The notes under the pieces are model-generated. The model worked only from the letters and a program-made list of their open reading frames with translations, had not been told where the DNA came from and searched no databases. A program made the position numbers and the translations under genes. A stretch of 64,000 nucleotides of DNA, from NCBI GenBank assembly GCA_051251595.1, contig JBPOFA010000013.1, positions 1 to 64,000 on the forward strand, read 5' to 3'. Shown here one piece after another: positions 59,569 to 64,000 of the stretch (position 1 is the stretch's first letter; every line of letters starts with the position of its first letter). Origin of the DNA: NORP110 sp051251595 (lineage in GTDB: Bacteria > Pseudomonadota > Alphaproteobacteria > Rhodobacterales > Rhodobacteraceae).

Positions 59569-60699
59569 ATGTCTGATTTAAAGCGCACGATTCTGTTTGA
59601 TCTGCACACCGAACTTGGCGCCAAGATGGTGCCGTTCGCCGGATATGAAATGCCCGTGCAGTACCCTATGGGCGTCATGAAAGAGCACCTGCATTGCCGC
59701 GCAGAGGCTGGCCTGTTCGACGTCAGCCATATGGGGCAGGTCATTTTGCGCGCCCGGTCCGGTTCATACGAAGATGCCGCCCTGGCGCTGGAACGTCTGG
59801 TTCCAGTCAGCGTGCTGGGGCTCAAGCCGATGCGGCAACGCTATGCGATGTTCACCAATGACACGGGCGGCATTCAGGATGATCTGATGCTGGCCAATAT
59901 GGGGGATCATATTTTCGTTGTGGTCAACGCGGCCTGCAAAGAGGCTGACATCGCCCATATGGGGGCCGAACTGGCGGATGTCTGCGAAATCGAGGTTCTT
60001 GAAGACCGGGCGCTTTTGGCGCTTCAGGGGCCGGGCGCCGAGGCCGCGCTGGCCACGCTTGCGCCAGCCGTGGCCGATATGGTTTTCATGGATGTGGCAG
60101 AGGTCGATATTCTTGGTGCAGCCTGCCTTGTGTCCCGGTCCGGATACACAGGCGAGGACGGGTTCGAGATTTCGGTGCCGCAAGGCTCTGCCGTGGCCGT
60201 GGCTCGCGCCTTGCTGAACATCAACAGTGTCGCGCCGATCGGTTTGGGCGCGCGCGACAGCCTGCGCCTAGAGGCTGGGTTGTGCCTTTACGGGAATGAC
60301 ATCGACAGCAGCACGAGCCCCGTTGAGGGCGCGATTGAATGGGCAATCCAAAAGCCGCGCCGCAAGGGGGGCGACCGCGAAGGCGGCTTTCCCGGGGCTG
60401 AGCGGATTTTGGAAGAGCTGGAAAGCGGTGTCTCACGCAGACGGGTCGGCATCTTGCCAGAGGGCCGCGCTCCGATGCGTGAAGGTACGAAACTTTTTGC
60501 GCAGGCCGAAGGTGGTGAAGAGATCGGCGTCGTCACCTCTGGGGCGTTCGGCCCTAGCATCGGGCGCGCAATGTCCATGGGATATGTCACCACCGCGTTT
60601 TCTGACCACGACACTTTGATATATGGCGATGTTCGGGGCAAAAGGCTGCTGGCCAAGGTTGCACCGATGCCGTTCCGCCCATCCACCTACAAACGATAA
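59569..60699 (+). CDS. gcvT: glycine cleavage system T protein (aminomethyltransferase)
   Basis: Transfers the methylene group from the lipoyl-bound aminomethyl of H protein to tetrahydrofolate, releasing ammonia. Of 376 residues, it shows GYEMPVQYPMGVMKEHLHCR, FDVSHMGQV (catalytic Asp region near residue 95), YTGEDGFEI and GLGARDSLRLEAGLCLYGND. The start is ATG 59569 with AAGGCGAG just upstream. First gene of the riboswitch-controlled operon. Confidence 0.95.
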   Translation: MSDLKRTILFDLHTELGAKMVPFAGYEMPVQYPMGVMKEHLHCRAEAGLFDVSHMGQVILRARSGSYEDAALALERLVPVSVLGLKPMRQRYAMFTNDTGGIQDDLMLANMGDHIFVVVNAACKEADIAHMGAELADVCEIEVLEDRALLALQGPGAEAALATLAPAVADMVFMDVAEVDILGAACLVSRSGYTGEDGFEISVPQGSAVAVARALLNINSVAPIGLGARDSLRLEAGLCLYGNDIDSSTSPVEGAIEWAIQKPRRKGGDREGGFPGAERILEELESGVSRRRVGILPEGRAPMREGTKLFAQAEGGEEIGVVTSGAFGPSIGRAMSMGYVTTAFSDHDTLIYGDVRGKRLLAKVAPMPFRPSTYKR

Positions 60700-60716
60700 A
60701 TACAGGAGAGAAAAAC

Positions 60717-61076
60717 ATGAAATTTACTGAAGAACACGAATGGCTGCGCGTTGAAGATGATGTCGTCGTTGTGGGCATCACCGCCTACGCGTCAGAGCAG
60801 TTGGGCGACATTGTATTCGTCGAAGTGCCAGAGGTCGGAACCGTCGTGTCCAAGGATGACGAAGTGGTCGTGATCGAAAGCGTCAAGGCTGCCTCTGACA
60901 TCTTGGCCCCGCTGGATGGTGAAATCGTTGAGGTGAATGAAGCTCTGGAAGACAACCCGGCCTTGGTCAATGACGACGCTGTTGGCGATGGCTGGATGTT
61001 CAAGATGAAGGTTGAAGACCTTTCAGCCTTGGATGAGCTGATGGACGAAGCCGCCTATAACAAATTTATCGCCTAA
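60717..61076 (+). CDS. gcvH: glycine cleavage system H protein
   Basis: A 119-residue lipoyl carrier: EEHEWLRVEDDVVVVGIT, GDIVFVEVPEVG, and the lipoylation lysine in IESVKAASDI near residue 60. It shuttles the aminomethyl group between P and T proteins. It is 17 bp after gcvT, with CAGGAGAG before ATG 60717. Confidence 0.96.
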   Translation: MKFTEEHEWLRVEDDVVVVGITAYASEQLGDIVFVEVPEVGTVVSKDDEVVVIESVKAASDILAPLDGEIVEVNEALEDNPALVNDDAVGDGWMFKMKVEDLSALDELMDEAAYNKFIA

Positions 61077-61088
61077 GGATTCCCTGAC

Positions 61089-63941
61089 ATGCCATTCACT
61101 GCCACTGAATATCTGCCCTATGATTTTGCCAACAGGCGCCACATCGGGCCATCGCCTTCGGAAATGGACGATATGTTGGCCGTGCTTGGCGTGGAGTCCC
61201 TGGATCAACTGATCGACCAAACGGTCCCGGCCAGCATTCGCCAAAAGGATGCGTTGGAGTTTGGCAAGGCGAAGTCCGAACGCGAATTGCTGTGGCACAT
61301 GCGCCAGGTTGCCAACAAGAACAAGGTTTTCACCTCTTTGATCGGGCAAGGCTATCACGGCACCACAACGCCGCCGGTTATTCAGCGCAACATCTTTGAA
61401 AATCCCGCCTGGTACACGGCCTATACCCCGTACCAGCCCGAGATTTCGCAAGGGCGGCTAGAGGCGTTGCTGAATTATCAGACGATGATTTGCGACCTGA
61501 CGGGGCTGGACCTTGCCAACGCATCCCTTCTGGACGAGGCAACCGCTGCGGCAGAGGCGATGACGATGGCGCAGCGTGTAGCCAAGTCCAAGGCTACTGC
61601 GTTTTTCGTGGATGAAAACTGTCACCCGCAAAATATCGCGGTGATGAAAACCCGTGCCGCGCCTTTGGGCATCGAGGTGATCGTCGGTGCCGTGGCTGAT
61701 CTTGATCCCGCCGCCGTGTTCGGCGCGATTTTCCAGTATCCCGGTACATATGGGCATCTGGTGGATTACACCGACCAGATGACAGCACTGCATGATGCCA
61801 AGGCCATCGGAATTGTCATTGCCGATCCGCTTGCTTTGACGCTTTTGAAAGAACCCGGCGCTATGGGGGCCGACATTGCCGTCGGATCGACGCAACGGTT
61901 TGGTGTGCCTATGGGCTATGGTGGCCCGTCGGCGGCCTATATGGCGTGCAAGGATGAGTATAAACGCAATATTCCGGGGCGTATCATCGGGGTTTCGATC
62001 GATTCACGAGGTAACAAGGCCTATCGGCTTTCCCTGCAAACCCGCGAACAGCACATCCGGCGTGAAAAGGCGACATCGAACGTCTGCACCGCGCAGGCGT
62101 TGTTGGCTGTGATGGCGGCGTTTTATGCGATCTTCCACGGTCCAGAAGGGCTTAAAGCGATTGCGCAACGCATTCACCGCAAGACCGACCGCTTGGCCCG
62201 AGGGCTTGAAAAAGGCGGTTTCGCGATCGAACCTGAATACTTTTTCGACACGCTCTGCGTTGAGGTTGGCGACCGTCAGGGCGCGATTCTGTCTGCTGCG
62301 ACGGCCGAAGGGATCAACCTGCGTCCGGTTGTGGATACAAAAATTTGCATCACGCTGGACGAAACCGTTCGTCCAGCGACGCTGGAAGCGGTTTGGCGGG
62401 CCTTTGGGTTGAACCTCGATCGCAATGATTTCGAGGCGGATTATCACCATGTTCCCGCAGATCTGGCCCGCAACAGCGACTTTCTTACCCATCCTGTGTT
62501 CCACATGAACCGGGCCGAAACCGAAATGATGCGCTACATGCGCCGTTTGTCTGACCGCGATTTGGCACTGGACCGGGCGATGATCCCGCTTGGGTCATGC
62601 ACGATGAAGCTGAATGCCGCGGCGGAAATGATGCCAGTGTCCTGGCCCGAATTTTCGCAGATCCACCCATTCGCGCCAGCCGATCAGGTTGCCGGGTACA
62701 AAGAGCTGATCGACGATCTTTCCGAAAAGCTGTGCTTGATTACCGGCTATGACGCGATGTCGATGCAGCCAAACTCCGGGGCTCAGGGCGAATATGCGGG
62801 GTTGTTGACAATTTCCGCCTATCACCGGGCGCAAGGGGATGAGGGGCGCAACATATGTCTGATCCCGGTCTCTGCGCATGGGACAAACCCAGCCTCGGCG
62901 CAAATGGCAGGGATGAAGGTTGTCGTCGTTAAATCCGCTGAAAACGGCGATATCGACCTAAAGGATTTCCGCGCCAAGGCAGAGGCGGCTGGCGAAAATC
63001 TTGCCGCTTGCATGATCACCTACCCCTCCACGCATGGTGTGTTCGAAGAAACGGTGCGCGAGGTTTGTGAGATCACCCATGAATTCGGTGGTCAGGTCTA
63101 TTTGGATGGCGCAAACCTGAACGCAATGGTGGGCCTGTCGAAACCCGGCGAAATCGGATCGGACGTCAGCCACCTGAACCTGCACAAGACGTTCTGCATC
63201 CCGCATGGCGGGGGCGGCCCGGGAATGGGGCCAATCGGCGTAAAGGCGCATCTGGCAAAATATCTGCCGGGGCATGACGAAACGGACGGGGTCGAGGGGC
63301 CGGTTTCTGCCGCGCCTTACGGGTCTGCATCTATCCTGCCGATCAGCTGGGCTTATTGTCTGATGATGGGGGGCGCGGGTCTGACGCAGGCGACCAAGGT
63401 TGCCATTTTGAACGCCAACTACATCGCCAAGCGGCTTGAAGGCGCCTATGAGGTCTTGTTCAAGGGCGGGCAGGGGCGCGTTGCCCATGAATGCATTCTG
63501 GACACGCGCCCTTTCGATGAGGCCGCACATGTCACGGTAGACGATATTGCAAAACGCCTGATCGACAACGGGTTTCACGCACCAACCATGAGCTGGCCTG
63601 TGCCGGGCACCTTGATGGTGGAACCGACGGAATCTGAAACCAAGGCAGAGCTTGATCGTTTTTGCGATGCGATGCTGGAAATTCGTGAGGAAATCGCGGC
63701 GATTGAAAACGGCGAGATTGATGCCGAAAACAACCCGCTGAAAAACGCCCCGCACACGGTGGAAGATCTGGTGGCAGAGTGGGATCGGCCCTATACGCGG
63801 GAGCAGGCTTGTTTCCCGAAAGGGGCCTTTCGCGTCGACAAATACTGGCCGCCCGTTGGCCGGGTCGACAATGTCTATGGCGACAGAAACCTCGTTTGTA
63901 TTTGTCCGCCGCTTTCGGATTATGAGGATGAAACCGATTAA
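61089..63941 (+). CDS. gcvP: glycine dehydrogenase (decarboxylating), P protein
   Basis: A PLP enzyme of 950 residues (fused P1-P2 type) decarboxylating glycine onto the H-protein lipoyl group. The N-terminal half has RRHIGPSPSEMDDML and GYHGTTTPPVIQRNI. The C-terminal half has the PLP lysine in LNLHKTFCIPHGGGGPGMG near residue 700 and YLDGANLNAMVG before it. It lies 12 bp after gcvH. The last 59 bases of the window (63942-64000) show no identifiable feature; a short GTG-initiated frame there is too brief to call. Confidence 0.97.
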   Translation: MPFTATEYLPYDFANRRHIGPSPSEMDDMLAVLGVESLDQLIDQTVPASIRQKDALEFGKAKSERELLWHMRQVANKNKVFTSLIGQGYHGTTTPPVIQRNIFENPAWYTAYTPYQPEISQGRLEALLNYQTMICDLTGLDLANASLLDEATAAAEAMTMAQRVAKSKATAFFVDENCHPQNIAVMKTRAAPLGIEVIVGAVADLDPAAVFGAIFQYPGTYGHLVDYTDQMTALHDAKAIGIVIADPLALTLLKEPGAMGADIAVGSTQRFGVPMGYGGPSAAYMACKDEYKRNIPGRIIGVSIDSRGNKAYRLSLQTREQHIRREKATSNVCTAQALLAVMAAFYAIFHGPEGLKAIAQRIHRKTDRLARGLEKGGFAIEPEYFFDTLCVEVGDRQGAILSAATAEGINLRPVVDTKICITLDETVRPATLEAVWRAFGLNLDRNDFEADYHHVPADLARNSDFLTHPVFHMNRAETEMMRYMRRLSDRDLALDRAMIPLGSCTMKLNAAAEMMPVSWPEFSQIHPFAPADQVAGYKELIDDLSEKLCLITGYDAMSMQPNSGAQGEYAGLLTISAYHRAQGDEGRNICLIPVSAHGTNPASAQMAGMKVVVVKSAENGDIDLKDFRAKAEAAGENLAACMITYPSTHGVFEETVREVCEITHEFGGQVYLDGANLNAMVGLSKPGEIGSDVSHLNLHKTFCIPHGGGGPGMGPIGVKAHLAKYLPGHDETDGVEGPVSAAPYGSASILPISWAYCLMMGGAGLTQATKVAILNANYIAKRLEGAYEVLFKGGQGRVAHECILDTRPFDEAAHVTVDDIAKRLIDNGFHAPTMSWPVPGTLMVEPTESETKAELDRFCDAMLEIREEIAAIENGEIDAENNPLKNAPHTVEDLVAEWDRPYTREQACFPKGAFRVDKYWPPVGRVDNVYGDRNLVCICPPLSDYEDETD

Positions 63942-64000
63942 TCCGCAGGCGTGGGTAAAGAGAATCTGAATTTCAAATTCATGATGATTGCCGCGACGGA

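Noticed and set aside
62958..63755. 265-codon minus-strand ORF inside gcvP
   Set aside because: It is antisense to a highly conserved gene, has no family features, and is a by-product of GC-rich codon bias.
63950..64000. Start of a further gene after gcvP
   Set aside because: A GTG-initiated frame is open to the window edge, but 15 or so codons are too few to support a call.

Overview
The window looks like a chromosome segment of a marine alphaproteobacterium of the Roseobacter/Rhodobacteraceae type. This rests on gene content and protein style: mreBCD-mrdA-rodA in one operon, a DUF1326/DUF2182 pair, a second-type GluRS, gcvTHP behind a tandem glycine riboswitch, and fairly high G+C judged by eye. 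The genus is not determined.

Layout. 1-1450: fragments of an old mobile element (methyltransferase, DUF5681-like protein, serine-recombinase tail) beside the 3' end of tRNA-Gln(UUG). 1.8-6.4 kb (minus): phosphohexomutase, kdsA and two capsule-export genes. 6.7-9.5 kb: ArsR regulator with permease, a uracil-DNA-glycosylase-like protein and an SseB-like protein. 9.5-16.1 kb (minus): cell-shape operon mreB-mreC-mreD-mrdA-rodA with a ghrA-type reductase at its end. 16.2-18 kb: leuA with a 28-codon leucine-rich leader peptide and a nested RNA stem. 18-26.5 kb: an 18-repeat MORN protein, nadE, a putative propeller protein, a peroxiredoxin-like protein, mtfA and a sugar isomerase/dehydrogenase pair. 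26.5-30.6 kb: an ABC-F gene behind a small leader ORF and attenuator-like folds; a decayed copy of its 3' end lies beyond an HlyD-type gene pair.

30.6-41 kb is accessory. It holds gene fragments, a four-gene cluster divergent from a LysR gene (two SnoaL-like proteins, a DUF5519 protein, and a CDGSH-glutamate-synthase fusion), a dead tyrosine recombinase, and the DUF2182/DUF1326/HxlR set. 39-48.8 kb is the most coherent accessory system: allophanate hydrolase (AtzF), a LysR regulator, a BMP-type ABC transporter, an internally deleted formamidase, a BiuH-like biuret hydrolase, a second cysteine hydrolase and a cupin. Near-identical palindromes lie in both promoter regions. I infer uptake of biuret or a related carbamoyl compound, hydrolysis to allophanate, then to ammonia and CO2.

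49-59 kb is mixed: an MFS exporter with a MerR regulator and a textbook 19-bp-spacer promoter, a CDGSH protein, a CHMI-like tautomerase, a ureidoglycolate-lyase-like protein, rsmJ, an untracked 58-residue protein, an MBL-fold hydrolase, gltX and a gamma-glutamylcyclotransferase. 59.3-63.9 kb is the glycine cleavage operon. An 18-bp motif recurs at least five times in non-coding gaps of the accessory part. I saw no CRISPR array, rRNA or intact transposase.
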